Assembly (NCBI RefSeq): GCF_016031635.1
Contig: NZ_JACEGD010000043.1
Location: forward strand, 1-64,000
DNA from: Bradyrhizobium diversitatis
Lineage (GTDB): Bacteria; Pseudomonadota; Alphaproteobacteria; Rhizobiales; Xanthobacteraceae
Direction: 5' to 3'
DNA length: 64,000 bases
The notes beneath the pieces were generated by a model. That model had not been told where the DNA came from, searched no databases, and saw only the letters and a program-made list of their open reading frames with translations. Positions 1 through 8,754 of the stretch are shown in pieces; position 1 is the stretch's first letter, and each line of letters begins with the position of its first letter. Position numbers and translations under genes: made by a program.

Positions 1-128
1 CCGTCGATCCAGTCCCAATCGACCTTGCCGGCAAGCTGAACCAGCTCGTGCTTCATATTGATGATCTGGTCCAGCCTGGCCCGGAACAGATCGCCCGATT
101 CCGTCGTCCTGTGCTTCTTCGGTCGCAT
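1..128 (-). CDS. IS5-family transposase, N-terminal part (runs off window)
   Basis: Reading leftwards from an ATG at 128, preceded by a GGAGG ribosome site, the frame starts MRPKKHRTTESGDLF and continues through a segment ending DWDWIDG at the window edge. This is the usual opening of IS5-family transposases common in Bradyrhizobium and other rhizobia; the DDE catalytic part would lie to the left. Only about 43 residues are visible. Family assignment is from recall of the N-terminal motif, not from a search. Confidence 0.75.
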   Translation of the reverse strand, partial: MRPKKHRTTESGDLFRARLDQIINMKHELVQLAGKVDWDWID

Positions 129-300
129 CGCCACCTCCGATGCGACGACGGAATCATGACTGGCGATTCGACGGAATCCTGAAAATGAAATTGCAAGGTT
201 CCGATGCCCCAAGCATCAAAACCCTGCAATCGCAAAACAGCCCACAAAGACAAATGCGATTCTAGCTCAATCGCTTAGCCGCTCTTCACGGACGACTCTG
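1..300 (-). mobile_element. IS5-like insertion sequence, one end only
   Basis: The left edge of the window holds the start of a transposase gene (1-128, minus strand) and its roughly 170-bp upstream end. The in-frame TctC-like reading frame resumes at about position 300 without its first third, so the IS end must lie between about 260 and 300, probably near the cttcacggacgact stretch at 284-297. The other IS end and the target duplication are outside the window, so the terminal inverted repeat cannot be confirmed. Confidence 0.7.
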
Positions 301-1107
301 CAGACCAAGCTCAACCGCATCGTCGTGGTCGAGAATAAATCGGGCGCAGCCGGCGCGCTCGGCGCGGCGCAGGTCGCCAAGAGCCCGGCGGACGGCTCGA
401 CCTTCCTGGTCACGTTCGATTCCCATGCGGTGATCCCGGCAATCCTCGACAAGCCGCCGGTCGATGTCGAGCGCGAACTGATGCCGGTGCTGCTGATCGG
501 CACCGCGCCTTACGTGATTGCCGCGGGCGCCGGCCGTCCCTACAAGAGTTTTGCCGACGTGGTCGCGGCCTGCAAGGCGACGCCGGGCGCGGTGAAATAT
601 GCCTCGGTCGGCATCGGCACGCTCGGCCATCTCGCCATGACCGTGCTCGGCAGCAAGGCCGGGGTCGAGATCATGCACGTGCCCTATCGCGGCGGTGGCC
701 CTGCGATGAACGACGTGCTCGGCGGCCATGTCGATCTCATCGCGGGCTCGGCCGCGCTGGTCGCCGCCCAGCTCGGCACCAACATGCTGCGTCCGATCCT
801 GCAGCTCGGCCGCGAGCGGCTGCCGGCGCTGCCTGATACTCAGACCGCGATCGAGGCCGGCTTTCCCGACTTCGAGACGCTCGCCTGGTGGGGCATCTTC
901 GTCCCCACGGGCACGCCGCCGGATGTCGTCGCGGCCTTCGCGGCGGCGTCCAAGGAGATCCTGAGCGAGCCCGCGACCGCTGCCCAGCTCAAGGACACCC
1001 AGCACATGACGCTGCTGCTCCAGGACGGCGCGGCCTTCAAGACCTTCTTCGACAAGCAAGTCGCCACTTGGGGCAAGGTGGTGAAGGACAACAATATCAG
1101 AGCATGA
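301..1107 (+). pseudogene. TctC/Bug-type solute receptor, 5' end lost to IS
   Basis: About 268 residues match the C-terminal four fifths of periplasmic tripartite tricarboxylate receptor (Bug/TctC) proteins: VVVENKSGAAG near the start, then YASVGIGTLGHL, HVPYRGGGPAMNDVLGG and a late WWGIFVPTGTP. Family members are about 320 residues and begin with a signal peptide; here the signal peptide and first strand are missing and the frame upstream of about 300 is IS sequence. A GTG at 325 could serve as a start but would give a protein without export signal. No TctA/TctB genes are adjacent, as is usual for orphan Bug receptors. Confidence 0.75.
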
Positions 1108-1176
1108 GATGCCTCTGCCCGGGATTGCCATCCCGGGTCCGATGTCAGGTCCGGTGCGCTCGCGCGGGCCTGAGCC

Positions 1177-1470
1177 TCAGAGCATCCTGCCAACGATCTT
1201 TGTCATATCCGCTGCCGAAAACGCGCGCAGCGTTTCGGTGCGGACGTTGCCGAGTGCGCTGATACTAAGGCTGAGCGACATCGCGGCAGCCTCATCTGGA
1301 GCCTCGAGAACGGTCACAACGTCATATCGTCCCTGCGTCCAGACGATCTCTTTCACAGTCACGCCGAACGTTTTGGCCATCTCCTTGAAGGCGTCGGCCC
1401 GCTTCGGCGAGTCCTTGACGTTGCGGGCTCCCTGATCCGTGAAGTTTCCCAGCACAACATAGGTTACCAT
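1177..1470 (-). CDS. GYD domain protein
   Basis: A 97-residue protein with the GYD-family pattern: an opening beta strand (TYVVLGNFTDQG), a helix rich in Lys/Asp (PKRADAFKEMAKTFG) and the WTQGRYDVVTVLEAPDE segment that names the family. The fold is ferredoxin-like and no reaction is established for it. A GGGAGG ribosome site precedes the ATG. It stands alone, convergent with the truncated receptor gene. Confidence 0.8.
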   Translation of the reverse strand: MVTYVVLGNFTDQGARNVKDSPKRADAFKEMAKTFGVTVKEIVWTQGRYDVVTVLEAPDEAAAMSLSLSISALGNVRTETLRAFSAADMTKIVGRML

Positions 1471-1576
1471 GGTCGTCCTCCCTGGTTAGAGCATGAGGAA
1501 ACCGCGCGGAGCTTGCCACGGCGGCTGAGACAGCGCTAGCTGCGCGTTGGAACGTCAGCAGATGCGACTTATTCGG

Positions 1577-1930
1577 TCAGGACAACGGCCGTGCGAAACT
1601 GAGCTCATGGCCGTCGGGGTCGGTGAGATGGAAGTAGCGCTCACCCCATTCGGCATCACGGGGCGTGGTCGACGGCTGCCATCCCGCAGCGCGCGCCTGC
1701 TGATAGGTCGCGTCCACGTCGGCGACATGGAAGATGACGCGGCCCCACCAGGACCAGCGCTTGTCGTCCGGCTGCGCCGTCAGGTTGAGATAGCCGCTGC
1801 CGGCGCGAAAGCTCGTGAATGCCGCGGCCTCGCCGCCATAGAGAAGCTCGAACCCGAGCGAGCGGTAGAAGTGCACGGCGCACGCCATGTCATGGGTGCC
1901 GAGCGTGATGGCGCTGATGCTCTCGATCAT
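1577..1930 (-). CDS. VOC/glyoxalase-fold protein
   Basis: 117 residues with the vicinal-oxygen-chelate layout of two beta-alpha-beta-beta-beta units: THDMACAVHFYRSLGF in the first, FHVADVDATYQQARAAG and YFHLTDPDGHELSFARP in the second. His/Glu residues at the expected metal positions (HVADVD, HELSF) are present. Substrate is unknown; the family covers glyoxalase, bleomycin/fosfomycin resistance and extradiol dioxygenase proteins. Start chosen at the ATG preceded by CGGAG. Monocistronic. Confidence 0.8.
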   Translation of the reverse strand: MIESISAITLGTHDMACAVHFYRSLGFELLYGGEAAAFTSFRAGSGYLNLTAQPDDKRWSWWGRVIFHVADVDATYQQARAAGWQPSTTPRDAEWGERYFHLTDPDGHELSFARPLS

Positions 1931-2072
1931 GTGGGCTGCTCCGCCGAGAGGGACCTGGAGGCGATTGTATAGCCGCCCTGTTCAGGTTGACGATGGCTTG
2001 GCCCGCCTGACGGCTGGCGAACCGCATTTTGCTCTGCTATGAGGGGGCCGAACCCGCTCCTCCGGGTTCCGC

Positions 2073-2149
2073 GGTCCCGTAGCTCAGCCGGATAGAGCGA
2101 CGGTTTCCTAAACCGTAGGTCGGAAGTTCGAGTCTTCCCGGGATCGCCA
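2073..2149 (+). tRNA. tRNA-Arg (anticodon CCU)
   Basis: A full 77-nt cloverleaf can be folded by hand: acceptor GGTCCCG with CGGGATC (one G-U pair), D arm GCTC/GAGC, anticodon stem ACGGT/ACCGT with loop TTCCTAA (anticodon CCT), five-base variable loop AGGTC, T arm GGAAG-TTCGAGT-CTTCC, discriminator G and an encoded CCA. It decodes AGG. Such tRNA genes are common integration sites, but the next gene downstream is an ordinary chromosomal regulator and no repeated 3' end is seen. Confidence 0.95.
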
Positions 2150-2175
2150 TTCTCATTTTTCCCTCGTATCGCGTA

Positions 2176-3159
2176 TCAGGCGGGGATCCGCGCAAAGCGC
2201 TTGCGATATTCGGCTGGCGTCACGCCGACATGGCGGGCGAATGCGCGGCGCAGCGTGTCCGCGTCGGCAAAGCCGCAATGCAGGGCCACCTGCTTGGGCG
2301 CTTCGTTTCCAAGCTCCAGCAGGCGTCTCGCGGCGTTGACGCGGGCCTCCTCGACCCAGGTTGCGGGGGTGATTCCGACTTCGGCACGGAATAGCCGCGC
2401 AAAGTGACGCGGGCTGATGTCCATGCGCGCCGCGAGGCTCGCGACGCTGTGGTCCAGTCCAGGATTGGCGGCAACCCAGCGCTGTAGTTCCTGCAGTGCG
2501 GCACGGCCAGCGGGGACGGTCTCGCCCTTGCGGCTGAACTGCATCTGTCCGCCCGGGCGCTTGAAGAACATGACCAGCTGGCTCGCAACCTTCATCGCCG
2601 TCTCGCGCCCGAGATCCTCCTCGACGAGAGCGAGCGCGAGATCGAGCCCCGCAGTGACGCCGGCAGCCGTGCGAAGCTTGCCGTCGGTGACGTAGATCGC
2701 GTCCCTGTCCACGGTGACTGACGGGTATTTTTCGGCAAGTCGGTCGGCGACTGCCCAGTGTGTCGTGACTCGTCTGCCGTCGAGGAGGCCCGCCGCTGCA
2801 AGGAAGAAGGCGCCGCTGCAAACCGATCCGAAGCGCCGGGTCCTGGTCGCCCGCCGGCGGAGCCAATCGGTCATCACGCCGCCTGCCGGCACGTCGGCGG
2901 CGTGCGGGCATCCCGCGATCAGCAACGTGTCGATACTCTCCTGGAAACCGCGATCGATGATCCGGTCCGGCATCAGTCGCACGCCTGAAGAGCTGTGGAT
3001 CGGGCCGGGCGCCGCCCCCGCCACCAAAAGCACATAGGCCTGATGGCCGGCCTGCACGTTGGCCTCGGCGAAAACGTCGAGCGGCCCCGCCACGTCGAGA
3101 AGCTGCACCCCGGGCAACGCTACGATCACAACTGTCCTCGGTTTCGGCTTCCCGCTCAT
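2176..3159 (-). CDS. GlxA-type regulator (DJ-1/PfpI domain plus AraC HTH)
   Basis: 327 residues. Residues about 8-175 form a DJ-1/PfpI-like domain with the nucleophile-elbow motif GSVCSGAFFLAAAG (Cys114) and the early PLDVFAEAN segment; residues about 225-320 carry two AraC helix-turn-helix units (SLAARMDISPRHFARLF and VALHCGFADADTLRRAFARHVGV). Family members control amine or amino-acid derivative catabolism, the domain probably sensing a small molecule rather than acting as a protease. Divergent from the HD-domain/catalase pair, which it might control; that is inference from position only. Confidence 0.88.
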   Translation of the reverse strand: MSGKPKPRTVVIVALPGVQLLDVAGPLDVFAEANVQAGHQAYVLLVAGAAPGPIHSSSGVRLMPDRIIDRGFQESIDTLLIAGCPHAADVPAGGVMTDWLRRRATRTRRFGSVCSGAFFLAAAGLLDGRRVTTHWAVADRLAEKYPSVTVDRDAIYVTDGKLRTAAGVTAGLDLALALVEEDLGRETAMKVASQLVMFFKRPGGQMQFSRKGETVPAGRAALQELQRWVAANPGLDHSVASLAARMDISPRHFARLFRAEVGITPATWVEEARVNAARRLLELGNEAPKQVALHCGFADADTLRRAFARHVGVTPAEYRKRFARIPA

Positions 3160-3264
3160 GTCCGCCTCGGTCGGTATTTGTCCGCTTTAGACGTATTACG
3201 TCAATTGAAGACAGAATAGCGCGGATTTAGCTTGCGGGCGACCAGAGATTTTCAGGAGACCCTC

Positions 3265-3906
3265 ATGCCGCAGATTGCCAAAGCCGCCGCCATTCCCGAC
3301 AGCAAGCTCGCGCGCGCCATCACCGACTACATCCGTGACACCGAGACGGACCTGCTCTTCAATCATTCCAGCCGCGTCTATCATTTCGGCGCGCTGGCCG
3401 GCATTCGCCGCGGGCTGAAATTCGACCGCGAGCTGCTCTACGCAGGTGCGATGTTCCACGACATCGGCCTGATGCCGGGCCATGGCAGCAAGCACGAACG
3501 GTTCGAAGTGGACGGCGCGCACGCCGCTCGTGACTTCCTGCGCAGCCATGGCATCTCCGAAGCCGACGCCTACACGGTCTGGACCGCGATCGCGTTGCAC
3601 ACGACGCCGGGCGTGCCGCAGTATATGCATCCCGTCGTCGCTCTGGTGACCGCCGGCGTCGAGATGGACGTTCTCGGCCTCAGCTACGAGGATTATTCCA
3701 ACGACGAACGCGAGGCGGTGGTGAAGGCGTTTCCGCGAACGCCGCACTTCAAGGAGGACATCATCCAGGCGTTCTACGACGGCATCAAGCACAGGCCGGA
3801 AACCACCTTCGGCAACGTCAAGGCCGACGTCATCGCCGACAAGGAGCCGCATTTCCATCGCGGCAATTTCTGCAGCGTCATCCGCGGCTCGCATTGGCAC
3901 GGTTGA
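3265..3906 (+). CDS. HD-domain phosphohydrolase-like protein
   Basis: 213 residues from the ATG at 3265, chosen over an upstream in-frame start because AGGAG sits 6-7 bases before it. Metal-binding HD motif residues are visible: His34 in [10 protein letters not shown], His65-Asp66 in AMFHDIGLM, a later ALHTTPG. The arrangement recalls the cyanamide hydratase branch of HD proteins, but the substrate cannot be read from sequence. The catalase start lies 68 bases downstream on the same strand, so the two are probably co-transcribed. Confidence 0.8.
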   Translation: MPQIAKAAAIPDSKLARAITDYIRDTETDLLFNHSSRVYHFGALAGIRRGLKFDRELLYAGAMFHDIGLMPGHGSKHERFEVDGAHAARDFLRSHGISEADAYTVWTAIALHTTPGVPQYMHPVVALVTAGVEMDVLGLSYEDYSNDEREAVVKAFPRTPHFKEDIIQAFYDGIKHRPETTFGNVKADVIADKEPHFHRGNFCSVIRGSHWHG

Positions 3907-3974
3907 GCCGGCGCTCGGCGCTGCCGCGCGGCCCCACCGCCTCTTTCTCCAAATCACCGATCGGGAATCATCAC

Positions 3975-5435
3975 ATGAGCGACAAGCCACCCCATCTCAC
4001 GCACGCGACCGGCGCTCCCGTCAGCGACAACCTGAACATCATGACCGCGGGCCGTCGTGGCCCCGCTCTTCTCCAGGACATCTGGCTGATCGAGAAGCTG
4101 GCTCATTTCGACCGCGAAGTGATCCCCGAGCGGCGGATGCATGCCAAGGGATCGGGTGCCTTCGGCAGCTTCACCGTAACCCATGACATCACCCGCTACA
4201 CCAAGGCGAAGATCTTCTCGAAAGTCGGCAAGCAGACGCCGATGTTCGCGCGGTTCTCGACCGTCGCCGGCGAGCGCGGCGCGGCCGACGCCGAGCGCGA
4301 CATCCGTGGCTTTGCGTTGAAATTCTACACCGAGGAAGGCAACTGGGACATGGTGGGCAACAACACCCCCGTATTCTTCTTCCGCGATCCCTTGCGCTTC
4401 CCCGATCTCAATCACGCAATCAAGCGCGACCCGCGGACGGGGATGCGCAGCGCCGACAACAACTGGGATTTCTGGACGTTGCTGCCGGAGGCGCTGCATC
4501 AAGTCACCATCGTCATGAGCGAGCGCGGCATTCCCAAGAGCTATCGTCACATGCACGGGTTCGGCAGCCATACCTACAGTTTCCTCAACGCTGCCAATGA
4601 GCGGACCTGGGTGAAGTTTCACTTCCGCACGCAGCAGGGCATCGAGAACCTGACGGATGCCGAGGCCGAGGCGCTCGTCGGCAAGGACCGCGAGTCTCAT
4701 CAACGCGACCTGTTCGGGAGCATAGAACGTGGCGATTTTCCGCGCTGGACCATGTTCGTGCAGGTCATGACGGATGACGAAGCCAAAGCGTTTCCGTTCA
4801 ACCCGTTCGATCTGACCAAGGTCTGGCCCAAGGCGGATTTTCCGTTGATCGAGGTCGGATATTTCGAGTTGAACCGGAATCCGGAAAACGTCTTCGCCGA
4901 GGTCGAGCAGGCGTCCTTCTCGCCGGCCCATGTCGTTCCCGGCATCGGCTTCTCGCCCGACAAGATGCTGCAGGCTCGTCTGTTCTCCTATGGAGACGCG
5001 GCGCGCTATCGCCTCGGCGTCAACCATCACCTGATTCCAGTCAATGCCCCGAAATGTCCGTATCACAGTTACCACCGCGACGGCGCAATGCGGACGGACG
5101 GCAATCTGGGGAGAACGCCGACCTATTTCCCCAACAGTCACGGCGAGTGGACCGATCAGCCCGATCTCAACGAGCCTCCGCTGGAGATCGACGGCGCCGC
5201 CGCCCACTGGGATCATCGGGTCGACGACGACCACTATCAGCAGCCCGGAGACTTGTTCCGCAAGATGAACGCGGCGCAGCGGCAGGTCCTGTTCGACAAT
5301 ACGGCACGTGCCGTCGGCGGTGCAGCCATCCACATCCAGGAGCGCCACATCGCGAATTGCACGAAAGCCGATCCGGCCTATGGCGCCGGCGTCCGCAAAG
5401 CGTTGATGCGTCTTGCCACGGTTCGCTCTGAATAG
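3975..5435 (+). CDS. katA: monofunctional haem catalase
   Basis: 486 residues from the ATG at 3975, a typical length for small-subunit catalases. Catalytic His56 ([11 protein letters not shown]), Asn129 ([13 protein letters not shown]) and the proximal haem ligand Tyr in [14 protein letters not shown] are all present, with the active-site signature [12 protein letters not shown] near residue 91. It breaks down hydrogen peroxide in the cytoplasm. It follows the HD gene closely; no OxyR-type gene is adjacent. The longer frame starting at 3894 is ignored because it overlaps the HD gene and lacks homology upstream of MSDKPP. Confidence 0.95.
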   Translation: MSDKPPHLTHATGAPVSDNLNIMTAGRRGPALLQDIWLIEKLAHFDREVIPERRMHAKGSGAFGSFTVTHDITRYTKAKIFSKVGKQTPMFARFSTVAGERGAADAERDIRGFALKFYTEEGNWDMVGNNTPVFFFRDPLRFPDLNHAIKRDPRTGMRSADNNWDFWTLLPEALHQVTIVMSERGIPKSYRHMHGFGSHTYSFLNAANERTWVKFHFRTQQGIENLTDAEAEALVGKDRESHQRDLFGSIERGDFPRWTMFVQVMTDDEAKAFPFNPFDLTKVWPKADFPLIEVGYFELNRNPENVFAEVEQASFSPAHVVPGIGFSPDKMLQARLFSYGDAARYRLGVNHHLIPVNAPKCPYHSYHRDGAMRTDGNLGRTPTYFPNSHGEWTDQPDLNEPPLEIDGAAAHWDHRVDDDHYQQPGDLFRKMNAAQRQVLFDNTARAVGGAAIHIQERHIANCTKADPAYGAGVRKALMRLATVRSE

Positions 5436-5587
5436 GTGCATCGACAGCATCCCCGGGGTTGCTGATTTGTCATGGGTCTCGTCTCGATTTGCCAAGGGAC
5501 TTCGGCGCAAAAATTGCTAGAGGTGTGGGGATTCCTTCCTCTCGGCTGACCAGTCGGCCGCCCCTTAGCCACATCCCGGAGACCACG

Positions 5588-6727
5588 ATGCCTTTCGACT
5601 TGATCCTGCGCGGGGGGCGGGTGATCGACCCGTCCCAGAAGCTCGATGCCGTGACCGATGTCGCCTTTGCCGGCGGCAAGGTCGCTGCGATCGGCAGTGG
5701 GCTCAAGGCCGATCCTGCCACGCAGGTGCGCGACGTTTCTCAGTTCATCGTGACGCCGGGGCTGATCGATCTGCACACCCATGTCTATTGGGGCGGCACC
5801 TCGCTCGGCATCGATGCCGAGGAATTCTGCCGTCTCTCCGGCGTCACCACGGCGGTCGATACCGGCAGCGCCGGGCCCGGCAATTTCGCCGGCTTCCGCA
5901 AGCACGTGATCGAGCCGAGCCAGGTCCGCATTCTCGCTTATCTGCACGTCTCGCATGCCGGCATCTTCGGCTTCTCGCACCGGATCATGGTCGGCGAGAG
6001 CGAGGAGCTGCGGCTGATGAATCCGATCGAGGCGGCCAGGGTGGCCGATGCCAACCGCGATCTCATCGTCGGCATCAAGGTGCGCGTCGGCTTGCACTCC
6101 TCGGGCACCTCAGGGGCCGTGCCGCTCGACATCGCGCTGGAGGTTGCCAACGAGGTCGGCATGCCCCTGATGGCGCATATCGACCACCCGCCGCCGAGCT
6201 ATGAGGACGTGCTCGCCCGCCTGCGCCCCGGCGACGTGCTGACCCACGCGTTCCGTCCCTTCCCCAACACGCCCGCGACCGCGCAGGGCACGGTGAAGAA
6301 GGCGGTGCTGGATGCGCGCGAGCGCGGCGTGCTGTTCGACATCGGCCACGGCAAGGGCTCGTTCGCCTTCAAGACCGCGCGCGCGATGCTCGCCAACGGC
6401 TTCTATCCCGACACCATCTCCTCCGACATCCATCAGCTCTGCATCGACGGCCCGGCCTATGACCAGGTCACGACCATGTCGAAATTCCTGTGCATGGGCA
6501 TGGAGCTGCCGGATGTGATCGCGGCCTCGACGGTGAACGCGGCGATGGCGCTGCGCCGCCCCGAGCTCGGCAGCCTCAAGCCGGGCAGCGTCGGCGACGC
6601 CACGCTTGTTACGGTGAAGCAAGGTCAGTTCGACTACGAGGACGTCGTCGGCGAGCACCTGATCGGTGACCGCAAGATCGTCTCCGAGGGCGTCGTCATC
6701 GGCGGCCGCTGGTGGCATCCGAATTGA
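5588..6727 (+). CDS. amidohydrolase/deacetylase family metallohydrolase
   Basis: 379 residues from ATG 5588, preceded by GGAGA. Dihydroorotase-like TIM-barrel amidohydrolase: metal ligands His63 and His65 (GLIDLHTHVYWG), a likely carbamylated Lys (VGIKVR), a further His in MAHIDHPPP, and late DIGHGKGSF and SSDIHQ motifs. The C terminus carries the beta-sandwich return (LKPGSVGDATLVTV). The group includes putative adenine/N-acyl deacetylases; substrate unproven. Monocistronic between catalase and a convergent hydrolase. Confidence 0.85.
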   Translation: MPFDLILRGGRVIDPSQKLDAVTDVAFAGGKVAAIGSGLKADPATQVRDVSQFIVTPGLIDLHTHVYWGGTSLGIDAEEFCRLSGVTTAVDTGSAGPGNFAGFRKHVIEPSQVRILAYLHVSHAGIFGFSHRIMVGESEELRLMNPIEAARVADANRDLIVGIKVRVGLHSSGTSGAVPLDIALEVANEVGMPLMAHIDHPPPSYEDVLARLRPGDVLTHAFRPFPNTPATAQGTVKKAVLDARERGVLFDIGHGKGSFAFKTARAMLANGFYPDTISSDIHQLCIDGPAYDQVTTMSKFLCMGMELPDVIAASTVNAAMALRRPELGSLKPGSVGDATLVTVKQGQFDYEDVVGEHLIGDRKIVSEGVVIGGRWWHPN

Positions 6728-6762
6728 GCGCCAGGGATCGAGAGGTGCATCAGGGCGCGCTG

Positions 6763-7488
6763 TCAGTCGCGTCCCGCTTCCATGATCGCCTTGGCGAGCC
6801 GTGCCGGATCGGAGAAGCACAGCTCATGGCTTCCCGGCACCTGCACCAGGCGGAACAGGCCGAGCTTTTCCGACAGCCGCGGATGCCAGGGATGGCTGTG
6901 CGGCATCGCGACGTCCTCGGTGCAGTTGATGTAGGATTTGGCCAGCGGCATCTCGGCCGGATTGGCCTTGAGCGCGATCTTGTCGGTGAACGTCGCGAGC
7001 GGATGCGGGTTGAGGACGTCGTAGGCGCGCTGTGCCATCTCCAGATCGGCATCGTTGATGAACGCCTCGCGCCAGATCGGGAACGGCAAGACCACCGAGC
7101 CGTCGCCGCGTTCGGCCGCGATTGCGTCGAACAGCCCGATATAGTGCGGCGGCACCATGTCGTTGAGGCATTCGCCGTTGTTGGGCACGAAGGCATTCCA
7201 GTAGACCAGGCGGCGGATGCGCTCGGGCGCGAGATCGGCGACGCCCGTGATGATCATGCCGCCATAGGAATGGCCGAGCAGGATGACGTCCTTGAGATTG
7301 TTTTCGGCGAGATAGTCGGCGATCGACTGGATCGCCTCCTTCAGCCCGGTCGTCTTGGCATCGCCCGGGCGGTTGCCCTTGATGGTGGGGGTGTGAACCT
7401 GATGGCCGGCCGCACGGATCGGTGCGGCGACGGGCTCGAACTCGGCACCGGTGTGCCAGGCGCCATGGACGAGAACATAGGTCGACAT
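6763..7488 (-). CDS. alpha/beta hydrolase
   Basis: 241 residues from the ATG at 7488, with GGAGG upstream. Alpha/beta hydrolase fold: oxyanion segment VLVHGAWHTG at residues 5-14, nucleophile elbow LGHSYGG (Ser74), and a C-terminal GSHELCFSDP holding the catalytic His. The size and motif pattern resemble plant-type methyl-ester esterases and related small esterases. It is divergent from an AraC regulator whose upstream region carries a direct repeat, so it is a plausible target of that regulator. Confidence 0.85.
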   Translation of the reverse strand: MSTYVLVHGAWHTGAEFEPVAAPIRAAGHQVHTPTIKGNRPGDAKTTGLKEAIQSIADYLAENNLKDVILLGHSYGGMIITGVADLAPERIRRLVYWNAFVPNNGECLNDMVPPHYIGLFDAIAAERGDGSVVLPFPIWREAFINDADLEMAQRAYDVLNPHPLATFTDKIALKANPAEMPLAKSYINCTEDVAMPHSHPWHPRLSEKLGLFRLVQVPGSHELCFSDPARLAKAIMEAGRD

Positions 7489-7595
7489 GTTGTGACTCCT
7501 CCCGAGGGTGTGATTAGATCGGCGCATAATGGCCTTGGCTGGGCAGCGTGGCCGCGCGGCAAATCTGGACCGGTCACGAATTCGTTGCTTGGCTG

Positions 7596-7627
7596 GGAGT
7601 GAACCGGATTGGTCTCGGAGTGAACCG
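7596..7627 (+). promoter_or_regulatory. direct repeat ggagtgaaccg x2, candidate AraC operator
   Basis: The 11-mer ggagtgaaccg occurs at 7596-7606 and again at 7617-7627, 21 bases apart (two helical turns), each preceded by ttgg. Direct repeats with this spacing are what AraC-family dimers commonly bind. The second copy touches the start codon of the AraC gene at 7628, consistent with autoregulation. Confidence 0.45.
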
Positions 7628-8608
7628 ATGCAGCAGATCGAGCGCGCCATTCCGTCACGCCAATCCGCCTGGAATACTGCGGGTGTGCGGCCAACCGAGC
7701 AATTCGCCTATTATCGCGAGGCGATCTGCCAGGCCTTCATGAATCTGACGCCGGAGCCGGCGGCCGCAGCCGGCTTTCCGGCCAGCGTCGAGCACATCCG
7801 CCTCGGCGATGCCGCGATCAATCGCGTCAGCTTTCCCGAACACGTGGTGCGGCGCTCTGCGGCCGACATCGCGGCATCCGACCGCAGCTGCTTCTACCTC
7901 AACCTGAAGCTGGCGGGCCGCTGTCGCATCCAGCAAGGGGATCGCGAGATCAGCCTTTCGTCGGGACAGGTCGGCATCTTCGACAGCGATCGGCAGTTCG
8001 CGCTTCTGCACGACCGCGGACCACAGTTGCGCGTTGCCTCGTTCTGGGTGCCGGCAGAAGCCTTGCGCGAGCGCTTGCCGGCCTCCTTCGACGTCGGAGC
8101 AGCGCGCGTCTCCGACGATCCCTTCGTCGGCCATCTCATCGTCGAGACCGCGCGCACGCTCAGCGAGAGCGCGCTGCGCATGACCGAAGACGAGGGCGTG
8201 CGGCTGTTCCGGGTTCTGATCGAGCTGGTCGCCGTGAGCCTGTCGCGGCGCAGCCGGGCAGGCGCTGCGGAGTCCGAGAGTCTTGCCGATGCAACCACGC
8301 TGGCGCTGAAGCGCGCCATCCGCCGGCGGCTCCGCGAGCCCGGCCTTGCGGTTGCCGATGTCGCCGAGGCCGTCGGCATCAGCGAACGCTACGTCCACAA
8401 GCTGCTGGCGCGATCAGGCTCCAGCTTCACCGACTACGTCATTGACCACCGGCTCGACGGCGCGGCCAGGGATCTCGGGGATCCCGCGATGGCGGATCGT
8501 GCGATCGGCGCCATCGCGTTCGACTGGGGCTTCTCGGACCTCTCCCACTTCACCCGACGCTTCAAGCAGCGCTTCGGCTGCCGGCCGCGCGACTGGCGCG
8601 CGCGGTGA
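7628..8608 (+). CDS. AraC-family transcriptional regulator
   Basis: 326 residues from ATG 7628. N-terminal cupin-like AraC-binding domain (FYLNLKLAGRCRIQQGDRE, then LSSGQVGIFDSDRQFALL), C-terminal AraC HTH pair (VADVAEAVGISERYVHKLLA and IAFDWGFSDLSHFTRRFKQRFG). This is the layout of regulators that respond to hydrophobic or aromatic effectors. Divergent from the alpha/beta hydrolase gene; probable ligand-dependent control of that gene and of itself is inferred. Confidence 0.88.
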   Translation: MQQIERAIPSRQSAWNTAGVRPTEQFAYYREAICQAFMNLTPEPAAAAGFPASVEHIRLGDAAINRVSFPEHVVRRSAADIAASDRSCFYLNLKLAGRCRIQQGDREISLSSGQVGIFDSDRQFALLHDRGPQLRVASFWVPAEALRERLPASFDVGAARVSDDPFVGHLIVETARTLSESALRMTEDEGVRLFRVLIELVAVSLSRRSRAGAAESESLADATTLALKRAIRRRLREPGLAVADVAEAVGISERYVHKLLARSGSSFTDYVIDHRLDGAARDLGDPAMADRAIGAIAFDWGFSDLSHFTRRFKQRFGCRPRDWRAR

Positions 8609-8660
8609 GGAAGTTCGCGTGCGGGCCGCTCATGGCAACGCCGCAGCCCCGATCTCCGCT

Positions 8661-8706
8661 CGTCGTCCCGGATCGGCGCTCCGCTTCGCTTGTCCGGGAC
8701 GACGGG
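8661..8706. repeat. palindromic intergenic repeat (cgtcgtcccgga type), short form
   Basis: Arms cgtcgtcccgga and tccgggacgacg face each other around a short GC-rich centre. The same arms recur at 23855, 26354, 26553, 34132, 36314 and 57973. It lies between the converging AraC and acyl-CoA dehydrogenase genes and may act as a bidirectional stem-loop terminator. Confidence 0.8.
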
Positions 8707-8754
8707 TTGGGATTGCCGTGCAAGCGTGCGTGCCTCTCCCCGACAGCAATCTGA

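Noticed and set aside
2073-3159. Genomic island inserted at tRNA-Arg
   Set aside because: The flanking genes are ordinary, no integrase is present and no copy of the tRNA 3' end was seen elsewhere in the window.
3954-5510. 518-codon open frame antisense to the catalase gene
   Set aside because: High-GC shadow. The sense strand encodes a full catalase with all active-site residues, and the antisense product is Arg/Ala/Val-rich without any motif.
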